DNA of 64,000 bases from Saccharina japonica. Taxonomy: Eukaryota; Sar; Phaeophyceae; Laminariales; Laminariaceae. Below, piece after piece: positions 32,256-41,831 of this stretch. Both the position numbers and the translations under genes were made by a program. The notes under the pieces are model-generated. The model was not told the DNA's origin and did no database searches. It worked only from the letters and a program-made list of their open reading frames with translations. Where the stretch lies: positions 144,063-208,062 of the forward strand of contig MEHQ01004448.1 of assembly GCA_008828725.1 (NCBI GenBank), given 5' to 3'. Positions within the stretch are counted from its first letter, which is position 1. The number at the start of each line of letters is the position of its first letter.

Positions 32256-33342
32256 CACGTGAACCCCCTGCCCCGCCCCCCCCCCAAAAAAAAGCATACG
32301 GGCACCGTCTTGACGAGCCGTATCATACAGACAGCAGATACGATGTTGGGGATACTGGGGGAACGCATGAGCGTTTCCACAAAAAACTAGCATATACCTG
32401 AAAAAAAAAAACACCACCCCCCAAGCACCCCCCTATATAACCACACGAGCTCATCCTGACAGCCGTAACATGCAGGTACAAAAACGCACGTGTGAGTGGG
32501 TGCTTGAGGCGGAAAGCGCAAGGTTTTCCATGAAACTACGAGCTAGACGTGCGAAAAAACACGCTCTCCAAAAATTATCGCACTACAACTTGAGAGGTCT
32601 GCTTTCTCACATAACGCCAGAAAATAAAAAGGAAGACAGATTATCAACCAGGAAGGGGCCCGCCCGCACAACGCCAGACATCGGGAGCCACGAACTATCG
32701 CGCTGCTCCAAACAAGGGGGGGGGGGGCGAAAAATGCATCCCGGAAAAATGTCGGAACATCCCCCCCCACCAGGTTCGCGCCGCCGCCTAAATAACCAGC
32801 GCATCCTCAATGAAGAAGCGGGGGGGGGGGGGGGGGGGGTCGGAGGGAACTAAACACAACAGACTAAAACACGTGTGTGACTACTGGGGGAAGGTCGGAC
32901 AACGCACATCGGCTGACCGATCAAACCGAGAGGGTCACTCGAGAACTATCGACGCACGGCGAACACGGGCGGTGCTTACCAAAATGGACGAACGAATCGG
33001 AGAGGAACCTCTGTCCTGCCGACGACGACACCAAGTAATCCAAAAGGAAGCGCTACGCACCTAAGGGAAACACTAAAAAAACAGGCGTTATCAACGGGGG
33101 AAGTTCGTAAGACGCGCAGGTATACTCCACGCGCGGCTACTTCGTAAAACGGCTGACCAGTCACACAAGAGACGGTCGCAAGGGACTATCGACACGCGGC
33201 ACGCACGGTGCGTACGAAAACTGACCAGCAAGTCCGAGAGAGGAACCTCTATCCCCGCCGACACTCGGCAAGCATGGTGCTTATGAAAACCGACCAACGA
33301 GTCGGGGAGAGGGAACTATATCCTCGCCGACGACTCTTGTAA
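32256..33342. repeat. Degenerate tandem block, about 100-bp period, with G runs
   Basis: From about 32870 to 33340 the phrases GACCGATCAA/GACCAGTCACA/GACCAGCAAGTC, AGAGGAACCTCT, GCCGACGAC and (G)GTGCTTA(C/T)(C/G)AAAA recur about every 100 bases with many changes. Poly-G runs sit at 32717 and 32821. Apparent ORFs on the plus strand (32470-32853, 32810-33064) run through these and are not convincing. Confidence 0.5.
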
Positions 33343-33440
33343 CGGGGGATGATAGTTAATAGGACCTGCGGTAGACACGAAAATCTATATAGTTAGCTTA
33401 TTTCACCAACAATAATTGGTCCTATTTACTATGGCCCTCC
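33343..33440. mobile_element. Short MITE, GGCCATAGTAAATAGGACC family, copy 3
   Basis: Its order is GGGGGATGATAGTTAATAGG...CCTATTTACTATGGCCCTCC. It is inverted relative to 24498. Confidence 0.75.
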
Positions 33441-33477
33441 GTAATAGTGCTGAGATATATTGGCTAACTAATCAGGA

Positions 33478-33697
33478 TTTAGGGCCCGTATTAACGAGTA
33501 TAAAATAAATTCAATTTGGAAAAATAAAAATAGAAATTCGCTTTTCATTGGTCAACACACGCACCAGCACCAATTTTTATGCCCCAAGATCCTAATCTTT
33601 GGTGCTGGTGCGTGTGTTGACCAATGAAAAGCGGATTTGAATAAAAAAAATTCCAAATTGATTTTTTTTCTTCTTCGTTAAAACGGGCCCTTAAGGA
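33478..33697. mobile_element. Foldback MITE, TTAGGGCCCG family, copy 2
   Basis: A stem of about 37 bp (TCATTGGTCAACACACGCAC and CAGCACCAA against its inverse) surrounds a short loop with CCCCAAGATCCTAATC. The outer arms AATTCAATTTGGAAAA and TTCCAAATTGATTTTT also pair. The whole can form one long hairpin. Confidence 0.9.
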
Positions 33698-33764
33698 GAC
33701 ATGCGATACGTAAACAATACGCTCGCAAGTCTGCGTGTTAAGCATGTCGCTCTATGGCACTAAT

Positions 33765-33985
33765 AACCCAAAACACCACTCACGAAAACACAATCATCAC
33801 CGAAAAACATACTAAAACAAAAAAACTACACAAATAATAACGATCACAGCAGCCAATAAAATATCACTGTCACCAAAACACAACAACAAAACTGACTGAT
33901 CACAGCTGCACCAAAACATCAATCACTGTGTCACCAATGCACCACATAACTACAAAAAACGAAATACTACTGCAACCTGAAACCT
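33765..33985. repeat. A/C-rich, G-poor strand-asymmetric stretch
   Basis: Over about 220 bases the plus strand is dominated by A and C (CAAAACACCACTCACGAAAA and similar). CACTGTCACCAAAACACAAC and CACTGTGTCACCAATGCACC are loosely repeated. No coding is seen. Confidence 0.6.
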
Positions 33986-33988
33986 GGT

Positions 33989-34117
33989 ACAGCAGCAACT
34001 GCTGTCCTAGCCACAACCCCCCGCGTTCAGCACAGCAGCAACTGCTGTCCTAGCCACAACCCCCCGCGTTCAGCACAGCAGCAACTGCTGTCCTAGCCAC
34101 AACCCCCCACGTTCAGC
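33989..34117 (+). repeat. 43-bp tandem repeat, three units
   Basis: The unit ACAGCAGCAACTGCTGTCCT, extending to ACAACCCCCCGCGTTCAGC, occurs three times head to tail. There is one substitution, in the third unit (CGC to CAC). Each unit begins with a CAGCAGCAACTGCTG palindrome. Confidence 0.9.
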
Positions 34118-35146
34118 ACCGCCTACCGCGAAATCTGGGGAAACCCCTCGGGGTTGTGGAAAAGAGTCAAAGGAAAACAATATGACCCTTTTACATACCA
34201 CTACGTACTGCAAAATAAAAACTATACTAATTCCAAGTACGAGTGTGTCCCTAAAACCCGTGTGCAGTGCTATACCAGGCATCACGGAGGGGTTGTAACA
34301 TACCGGGTAGGAACGTTTTTTTACTTTCGCGGCGACTGAAAAGCTAGTACCGTGATTAGTGAATACATACAGTGTATAAGTGTATAGATATTGAACGGGA
34401 ATCGATTAAAATACGATGCCGATACCACACACAAAAAAAATAAATCCGTACAATTTCGATATTTGACATCGTAGCTTAAGCTTTCGTTCAATATCGGCAT
34501 ACAAAACACGGGGATGCCAGGGGATGGAGGGCAAAACAAGTTCGATAATTCGATATATCGGAAATTTCGATATATCGATATTTCGATATGTTGGAAATTC
34601 CGATATTTCGATAAATCAAGACTTTCGATACGATATCCAACACTAACCATCAAACGAGCACAAAAGTGCTGTGTTTTCTTGCTTCGTTTCCCGGTCCAAC
34701 CCCTCAACGAAATATGCCTCCATCGTTTGTCCGTTGGACTCCTAAAAAAAATGCCTCCACCAGGGTGCCCCTCTGACCGGAATTTGCGCACAACTCCCAG
34801 GCCCCCAGGGCAGGTCTCCCCTCTCTCCCTCTCCAGCTTTGAAGGTCCTTTTGCAACGTATCGCACCTTCTTAGAGCGCAGGTTTGAAGGGCGAGGTGGA
34901 CTCTCCTGCGATAACAAAATGCGGGGCAATTAGGGAGGATCTTCAATCGTTAGAGATTTGTACCAAGCAGCGATACTGAAGGGGGGCGGGGGGTTGGCAT
35001 GCATCACAATGATAAATTGAAATAATTAATCTTACCTAAAGTATGGAATTTGGCAAGGGGGTACCACGTCGATAACATCAGTACATGCCGCCTGCAATGG
35101 CAACGACAAGTTCGTCTTCCGGTTTGGGGTCGGGTCACTCCTTAAG
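34118..35146. repeat. Stretch with ATCGATATTTCG microsatellite, no recognised gene
   Basis: At 34535-34640 TCGATAT/TTCGATA units alternate in both orientations. The minus ORF 34321-34929 (202 residues) and plus ORF 34514-34933 cross this tract. They show no known domain, so I do not call them genes. The high-GC block 34740-34900 could be an exon remnant. Confidence 0.4.
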
Positions 35147-35490
35147 GGCCCGTTGAAACAAACTGCCTGCGGTAAAATTTAATCGAATCGATTTTTAAGT
35201 TTTTTAATTTATCGAATTGAATTGGCTTCTGAAAATCGATTTTTGAGTTTTTTTAAGAATCGAATTGGACTGGCTTCTTTCTGATTGGGGGAAAAAAAAA
35301 TGAATCAATCAGAAAGCGGTTTCATTTTTGGGGGCAGGGAAAGTAAATTCGATCGAATTGACGAAGAAGTCACCAAATACTTCAAAATACCCAAAATACT
35401 TGAAAACACCTCTTCGAATTGACAAAAACAAATCCCAAAACACATAAAAATACCTCTTTTCGAGAACATTGAATCGAATCGATCTGAATT
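35147..35490. mobile_element. Possible member of the TTAAGGGCCCG family, incomplete
   Basis: TTAAGGGCCCGTTGAAACAA matches the family end. An internal stem CTTTCTGATTGG/TCAATCAGAAAG at 35275-35319 replaces the usual one. AATCGAATCGATTTT phrases recur, and AATTGA/TCGAATTG pairs face each other. The right end was not found. Confidence 0.4.
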
Positions 35491-36087
35491 GGAGGAGTTA
35501 ATCCAACTTGGCATGGCATGTTCACACTGTGTCAACGTCCCCGAGGCAGTCACGTCGGAATGTCTGGGCTTTGTCGACGACCACGACCGACGCGATAAAT
35601 CGTGAACCTCAACGTGTAGCGACCGAGGCAACAGCCGCGCCCACGCCTACAGACCATACCACAGCGTACTCCGGCGGTGGCGCCTCAAATCAAAATCATG
35701 GCGGTCGCAAGCCCATTTTTTCAACCAGTTCGATCGCCCAAAACAGCACGAGAACCGAGTGATCGTCTAAAAACACGGAGGATGCGCTCGATACTGCAAT
35801 AGCTGCTGCACCGCCGGCGCTGTTCCGCGCGTGGCATTCTATGGCTCCCTCCGCCCACCCAAGAGACCTTGAAAGTGACAGCTTCCTAGCCTGCGCCGCC
35901 AACACCAACACAGAGAAAAAAAAAGAGGCTGGCAGGCGGCGGCGGCGGCGCGCACGCGACGACGCAAGCCGTCGCTCTCGTCTACGGACCTTACTTACTC
36001 TCGTCGGTGTTTGTCTGTCAGGCGCTGCGTGACACGTGACATGCTCCGCGGATCTCTGCCCTTCACATTTTCTATGGGGCTTCTGGC
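35491..36087. other. GC-richer block, possible exon remnant
   Basis: Open frames exist on both strands: 35508-35762 on plus, Thr/Ala-rich, and 35696-36103 on minus, Arg/Ser-rich. Neither resembles a known family. A CGG/CGC run at 35935-35960 inflates the reading. A spliced gene here is possible but not shown. Confidence 0.3.
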
Positions 36088-36450
36088 TGACGATAGCCTG
36101 CATGCAGGTGCACCATGTCTTTTTCTGAGGGTGTTCGCTGGAGGAGCGCTACATTTTTCCACCCAACAAAAATGATTTTGGAGGGGGAATAATTTTGTTA
36201 TTCCCGATGAAAAACCCCACGGCCTAAGTATACTACGTATATACAACCAAACATATTTCAACATACAAGAATGAAAGTCCGACGAGTTTTGGGTTAACCC
36301 ATTCAGAACTGGAAAACTTATCCCACACTAATTCCAAGTAGTTTTCCCCCAAATACGTGGGACCAGTTCTTGAGGGGTTGAGGAGCCCGATCTTTCAGAA
36401 AACGTTTCAGCCAAAAAAAGGTATACCTTATACCTCTATCGCAGCACACG
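36088..36450 (+). mobile_element. MITE-A copy with inserted 70-bp segment
   Basis: TGCATGCAGGTGCACCATGT opens it, and TTTCAGCCAAAAAAAGGTAT, CCTCTATCGCAGCACACGTC closes it. A segment at about 36296-36370 holding CACACTAATTCCAAGTAG (36-bp repeat type) splits the conserved GTTTTGGGTTAA..GGAGCCCGA part. Confidence 0.75.
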
Positions 36451-37689
36451 TCGGCTTCCCCCAGCAAAAAAAATAAGGCATACGTACCTGAATAAGGCTT
36501 GCCCTCGTAAGGCATGATCTATATTCTAGGAGTCCGTGTACATTGGCAACTCCCCGCGTAAGAAGCCAAGACTGGATACTCCCTCGTTCTCGACGACTAT
36601 CACTGGAACAAATAATAAACATGCAGGGAGAAATTATGGAAACCCCTTTTTGTGTCTGTACACGAATGAAGCCGTCACTTTTGGGCAGGCGGCGTAACCT
36701 TATCGTATTTGTGCTCTGCTATCGCCAATGACCATGTCGCCCGCTGGCCGGGCTGTGCCTGCGGGCGCTTCCCGGCTGTACTGCAGCTAGCTTGCGTGAG
36801 GCCACTATCGATTCATCTATATGTTATTTCGGGTGTACGCCAGTCACAGACCGTGTGGATGTCAAAACCCGCACCAACCAAAACAAAAGCTATGAGCTAC
36901 ATTTTTTCTAGTTGAAAAAAACGAATGCTTTGGTCATCAGCCTCGCCGATGCTGCGGGGGGCACACGGCGAAAAGAGAGCGCGCTCTATACAACCAGCTG
37001 GTTATATACAAAGCTACAACCCTGCTGCCTGCAAGCAGCCGTAGGCAAGACCATGCGCCTGTGGCGATCTATTCGTGTTGTGCTACAGTCTTCTGCGATG
37101 GTTAGTTGCGTTTTTCGGAGCAGCAGCAGCATGCGATCCGTCGCCGACGACAAGAGTTGGGGGTGCCGGTGCAGTCTGTGTTGTCCCTACCATACCCCAC
37201 GTTCACCATCACCACCAGAAAAATTGAAGCACTCTATGCTGTGTGTGATACCTGGTAGGTGCCACACTGCTGATGTGCTTCTGCTACAGACACCAGCCGG
37301 TATTTTTACTACTCTGTAGTTTCCTACCGATCACCGTTCGTATGTACGGGTGGGTGTACTGGTATGATACAATCATCGTAGCACTGCTGATACGTGGTAC
37401 ACTGCTGCTGCTGCAGACCCAGCAGCAGGCAGCAGTGCATTTTCCGCAGCAGGCCGAGAGGGAAGCAGTGCTTTCCTGCTGTCGTCGTTTGCCTATACAT
37501 ACCGCGCAGACTCTTTATCCCTCTGTGCAAGCTGTATGTACGCTGCCGGCGTTTTATTACCTAGAAAAAAAGAGTTCCAAACGCTCGTCATCGTTCAAGT
37601 ACAAAAATAACTTCAAACAAAAAAAGTCGACTGACGGTCTAACCTTGGCTCGTCAAGGCATCTTCAAACTTAATATACTGGTTTTAGAA
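36451..37689. other. Stretch without a recognised gene
   Basis: The plus-strand ORFs at 36912-37319 (135 residues) and 37273-37743 (156 residues) include CTG/CAG tracts and no motif I know. GTACGT-rich and CAG-rich pieces suggest non-coding DNA. The short Cys/Trp-rich piece near 36750 is not convincing. Confidence 0.3.
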
Positions 37690-37699
37690 TTACTACGTA

Positions 37700-37800
37700 C
37701 TTGGCGGCTTCGCTTGACGGCTTCGCTTGACGGCTTCGCTTGACGGGTGTCCTTGACGGCTATCCTTGACGTCTATCCTTGACGGCTTTCCGTCCAGAGG
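37700..37800 (+). repeat. Tandem TTGACGGCT(T/A)(C/T)CC/G array
   Basis: TTGACGGCTTCGC and TTGACGGCTATCC style 14-15-bp units repeat about seven times. They lead directly into the TIR element that begins near 37888, and similar TGTCAAG repeats occur inside the relative at 27968. Confidence 0.8.
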
Positions 37801-37887
37801 CAAAAGAGTACCGTCAACGAGGTGACCCGTACCCGCTGATTGCTGTGGCGACTGGCGACTCTTCTCGGTAAGATTACACCACCCTGC

Positions 37888-38062
37888 AAAGATGTCGGGA
37901 GACAGGACTCTCAAGCCCTGACAAGACAGCAGCTTTGCCTTGACATGCCGTGACTTCACACCAAACTACTACTAGGTTTTAGTGTGGAACACTTCGGCCC
38001 TACGCACACCCTCGACAGCGCATGTTTCGCCTTGCTTGACATGTCTCCCGACATCTTTGCTA
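37888..38062. mobile_element. TIR element, CAAAGATGTCGG family, copy 2
   Basis: GCAAAGATGTCGGGAGACAG faces TGTCTCCCGACATCTTTGCT, a near-perfect TIR of about 18 bp. The interior has CTTGACATG and GCCTTGACATGCC phrases. It is 175 bp long, shorter than 27968-28321, and differs inside. Confidence 0.75.
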
Positions 38063-38114
38063 CTCTGCCCGTAAATATCATATCCTACAAGCACTGGTTG
38101 GGTGTAAACCCTAT

Positions 38115-38227
38115 CACGGGGGGACCATAGTAAACACTAGTAAATAGGACCAGATATTGTCAGCGAAAATACGTAAATATATACCTGGTAGGTTTTTGTG
38201 TGTAACTTTACTATGGCCCCCCGTGAC
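38115..38227. mobile_element. Short MITE, GGCCATAGTAAATAGGACC family, copy 4
   Basis: CACGGGGGGACCATAGTAAA and ACTATGGCCCCCCGTG are inverted ends. A small internal duplication (CACTAGTAAATAGGACC) follows the left end. Confidence 0.8.
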
Positions 38228-38371
38228 AATACAAAAAAACGGTCCTTTCTTTTACGGACAGGCTCGGGAATTATATACAACATACCCGTAGCGAGTAACA
38301 AACGAGACGTTCATGTCCCAGGTACCCACAGGTACCTGGTATATTCCCAGTGACGTTAGCCACTGGGCTCT

Positions 38372-38568
38372 AAACCAATTCGATGCGAGTCGACGAGGGA
38401 AGGAAAGGCTGAAGTCTTCTCGCGATAAAAATGCAAGGCAAGAACCGTAGTGGGGGAGAAGGGAGAGGAGCCTACTTTGTGACCCCGGATCTGAGTTACG
38501 ACTAGGGAGGAGAGAGAAAGGAAGGGCGAAGATAATAAATGGGATGGACAAAAAAAAAAAAAAAAAAC
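38372..38568 (+). mobile_element. SINE, 5'-truncated copy
   Basis: It contains the body only, from ATTCGATGCGAGTCGACGAG through GACCCCGGATCTGAGTTACG to AATGGGATGGAC followed by an A run of about 17. There is no tRNA head. The long A tail suggests a younger insertion than the 3426 copy. Confidence 0.75.
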
Positions 38569-39574
38569 ATTACTACAGGAGTACATATTCAACACCCGTG
38601 GATCCCCTGGTTTTGTTCAATCTTTTCAAGTCTAATTACAGATTTTTCTAGCCGTTCTCTGTTGGAGAATTCCTACTTTGTCCAAGTGAGCCATAATTCG
38701 GCTTTATCGTCTATCGTCTAGTCAGCTGTCAAACCCAGCTTGCACCGAAGCAGTTAAAAATCAGAACGTCGCCAGGATTTCACCGGCCAATACTTCGTCT
38801 AAGCAATGCTTTCTGACTCTGTTAAGTTTGCTGCACGTATGTTAAGCCTGGTCTTTGGAACACGGTATCCCAGCCTCCTCGTCGAATTTGGCCGGTCGGC
38901 TGTCGGACTCTATCAATTGGTAAAAAAAAATATGTTCCTGTTTGAAAACTATGTTCCTGTTGTTTGATTCCTGCTTGATGTGTTTGGTTAGGTTCTCCGT
39001 TTTACCAGAAGTACGGCCGTACGTACGTACGTACGCACGTATGACGGAAGTTTGCTCGGCGGGCGACGGCAAATGAGGCGCTGCTGCTATAAATAATTAA
39101 TAGACGGTCTTCCGGTCGTGTGCCAGTAGTACAGACGAAATCGAGTGCCAGGGCAGACCACCAGGACAGACCAGAACGCGTGAACCACAACAACGAGGTG
39201 CTGCTGCTGGACGGCCGTGTGCTAGGACAGAAGGCGTGAACCACACGTAATTTATGAACATGTGCTTGCCCGAGGGCAAACTATTCATGTATTCGTAGAC
39301 CGCGGGTACCACCAGAATGCTTCGTCGTACTCGTGCAATGTAGTATACATTGCAAAAAAAAACTCTCTGATGGTGTTGCTGTGCTGCTGTAGCTGAACGG
39401 TTGTCGAGTGCTATATTCGACGCCGTCAACGACCAAGCAGCAATCGTATGTTATCTCTCCATCCGCTCAAGGCCTATCGCCTACCGTACAGTAGAAGAAC
39501 GAGCATATTACGCCGCCTGCCCAATCGTGACTTCGTCATTTTGAACCGACACAAAACATTTCCTACAGTACAGT
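38569..39574. other. Stretch without a recognised gene
   Basis: A (GTAC)n run lies at 39015-39035. The minus ORFs at 39002-39244 and 39097-39429 overlap in two frames and carry no motif. An internal repeat CAGGACAGA-AGAACGCGTGAACCACA is seen twice (39168-39190 and 39222-39245). Confidence 0.35.
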
Positions 39575-39737
39575 ACAGGACACCTAATAAGAAACAAACC
39601 GATAAGAAAGCCAGGCTGGTATTATGAGGAAAACAATAAATTATGGCGTCGTTATCTTGAAATTAGTGTAGAAAGCATCCTCTCTCAAATAAGAACTCCA
39701 GCCTGGACCAGATTTCCTGTTTCCTATTCGTAGGTGT
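39575..39737. mobile_element. MITE, ACAGGACACCTAATAAGAAA family, best copy
   Basis: The ends ACAGGACACCTAATAAGAAA and TTTCCTATTCGTAGGTGTCC are inverted over about 20 bp. The interior CCAGGCTGGTATTAT, GTCGTTATCTTGA and CCTCTCTCAAATAAG is shared with 45268-45425. Confidence 0.8.
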
Positions 39738-40023
39738 CCTGTATTGTACCACAGCAGCACTCTGTACGGTAGCATGTCCGTACAGTACTGCTGTACGAGT
39801 ACGTAGCGTTTGTACGATATTTACTGTTGCCCACCCTTTCAGGCTTCATATTGTGTTCTACAAGGGGCCCTAGCTATCATAGTAGCGTAGGAGGGAAGGC
39901 TAGTCTGATACGTGGACGTTTTGATTCTGACGAGACCGGGCAGCTGCGCAGGCACGCACGGTCATACACGTTGGCAGCAACTGCAGTAGTGGAGCCTTCC
40001 CTCCTGACCACAGGAAAGAGTAA

Positions 40024-40135
40024 ACCACGACGGGGGAGCATAGTAAATAGGACCTACGGTACACACACTAAAACCTATATATTTACCCTTTTTTACTAAC
40101 AGCATTTGGTCCTATTTACTATGGTCCCCCGTAAA
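40024..40135. mobile_element. Short MITE, GGCCATAGTAAATAGGACC family, copy 5
   Basis: GGGGGAGCATAGTAAATAGG faces CCTATTTACTATGGTCCCCC. It holds ACACACTAAAACCTATATAT. A further half copy with GTCCTATTTACTGCGGCCCC lies at 40325-40380. Confidence 0.85.
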
Positions 40136-40403
40136 TAGCTGTGAGTACGACCGATTGAAAGGTTGACACTAAAATTTGGACTTTGCAAGCTGCGTGATAC
40201 CATACGTCGAACGCGCTACAGTACAGGACACCTTTCGGTTTGCCAAGGTGGACAGGGGTGATGGCAGGGATATATTCGAGTACAACACAAAAGGGTGGAA
40301 CTCCTCCCCCCGTAACAGCTAAATGTCTAGGTTTTTGTGTGTACCGTACGAGGTCCTATTTACTGCGGCCCCCCGCAATAAAGCCAGAAGCAGTAGCAGA
40401 GTC

Positions 40404-40719
40404 GCCTTTACCGCAATTCTGAATTATTATATAGGATACAGTATAGAAATCGGGGACTTGGTTGTGGCCCGCGTGTGGTTCCAGTGTTATGAGACCGAAT
40501 ATTTAGAAAAACGCCGAAAACACTACTTTAGACCCTAACCCTAACCCCAACCCCAACCCCAACCCCGACCCCGCCCCGACCCTTAGAGCTTTGTCTCGAA
40601 AAAATCAGGCGTTTTTTTTTTTTTCGAAAATTGGTCGACCACACTAAAAGGTATATAATAAAATATTCCCCGATTTCCATACTTTATCCTAGATAATAAT
40701 TCAGTGGTGCGGTAAAGGC
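40404..40719 (+). mobile_element. TIR element carrying an internal telomeric tract, copy 2
   Basis: GCCTTTACCGCAATTCTGAA and its inverse TTCAGTGGTGCGGTAAAGGC bound 316 bp. CCCTAACCCTAA followed by CCCCAA and CCCCGA variants fills 40533-40580. The flanks match 28712-29090 in the opposite orientation. TGAATTATTAT(A/C)TAGGATA lies inside both ends. Confidence 0.85.
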
Positions 40720-40724
40720 TACTG

Positions 40725-40764
<40 letters not shown>

Positions 40765-41084
40765 GGTAAGAAAACAGCAGCAGTAGCAGAGTCATCATGG
40801 CAGGAATATATAAATTCAGATTTCGCGTCCTCCGCGGTATGTCATTCTTGGTGCTTGTTTTTTCAACGATGGTTTGCTGATATGGTGTGTCGAGTGTGCC
40901 GGGAAATCATGATTGATCCAACGCCAAGGGCATCGAATAAGTCCATGACCAGGACCACTCGTCATCACCTAGCATTGTCTCCGCGGGGGGCAGGTGGGGG
41001 GGCGTACTCACTTGTGCTTGAGCTTAGTCATTGACCATGACACGCATCCCTTCGAGGGATGAGCGGGGGGGGGTGTACTCATGT
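40720..41084. other. Non-coding stretch with CAG tract
   Basis: A CAG/CAA run lies at 40725-40762. Nothing else is recognised. Confidence 0.5.
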
Positions 41085-41250
41085 CGTGCACGGCCGTAGT
41101 CATATGACCATAGACCCTCGCATCCCTACAATGCCGGGACGGAGCACGTTGGGTTTTCACCAACCAGGCAGACATTGCTTGCACCAAGCGTGAAGCGCCG
41201 TGAGGTATTGGGCGAGTCGCATGGAGGGTGAGCTGCATCCTGCTAAGAAC
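41085..41250 (-). repeat. Dispersed repeat with poly-C end, copy 3
   Basis: This is the inverse of 24840-25040: TGACCATAGACCCTCGCATC, CGGGACGGAGCACGTTGGGT and GCACCAAGCGTGAAGCGCCG. Its G run is at 41064-41072, and another G run lies at 41526-41540. Confidence 0.65.
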
Positions 41251-41831
41251 CGCCTCTGAGGCGGACTTGCATATGGACGACAGCTTCAATGAGTTAATTT
41301 AATTTCTGGTGTGGCCACTTCCGGAGACAGCAATGGGTTTTACTATGTAACTGCCTCGTGGATGCCTTACCATATTAACACTACGTGATACGACATTCCC
41401 CTTGTGCGGAGCAAAGGTTCTCCACCCCGCACAAATGATCTACTCGACCGCCAGCTTTGGTGACCGCCAAAAAAAAAAAACGGCACCCTGGTTGTCTAGC
41501 TCACGCAGCGAGTGGCGTGTTTCAGGGGGGGGGGGGGGGGGCATACTCATTTGTTGCTTGCCTTATTAATAGTCATTTGATCATTGACCACGGCTGATGA
41601 CAGTTGATTCAGTTTGGAAATCTGAATATTTAGAGTGCGGTGCGGGATTTCACTGGGATCGGCGTGCAGAGCAACCCCTCTGCACGCTTTCAGCAGCAGT
41701 CAAGAGTATTACAGCAGCAGTATGATGCGACCGTGTTATACCACGTACATGCGTAAAATATCGACTACCAGAACTGACCACACTCGGCCTCACCTTGTGA
41801 GTTAAAACAAATTGAAACAGCAGTCGCCGGG

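Noticed and set aside
32470..33064. Plus ORFs of 84-127 residues
   Set aside because: They run through G homopolymers and a degenerate tandem block.
34321..34929. 202-residue minus ORF
   Set aside because: It crosses the TCGATAT microsatellite, and the opposite strand is open as well.
35696..36103. 135-residue minus ORF, Arg/Ser/Ala-rich
   Set aside because: A CGG tract drives the composition; no domain or splice evidence.
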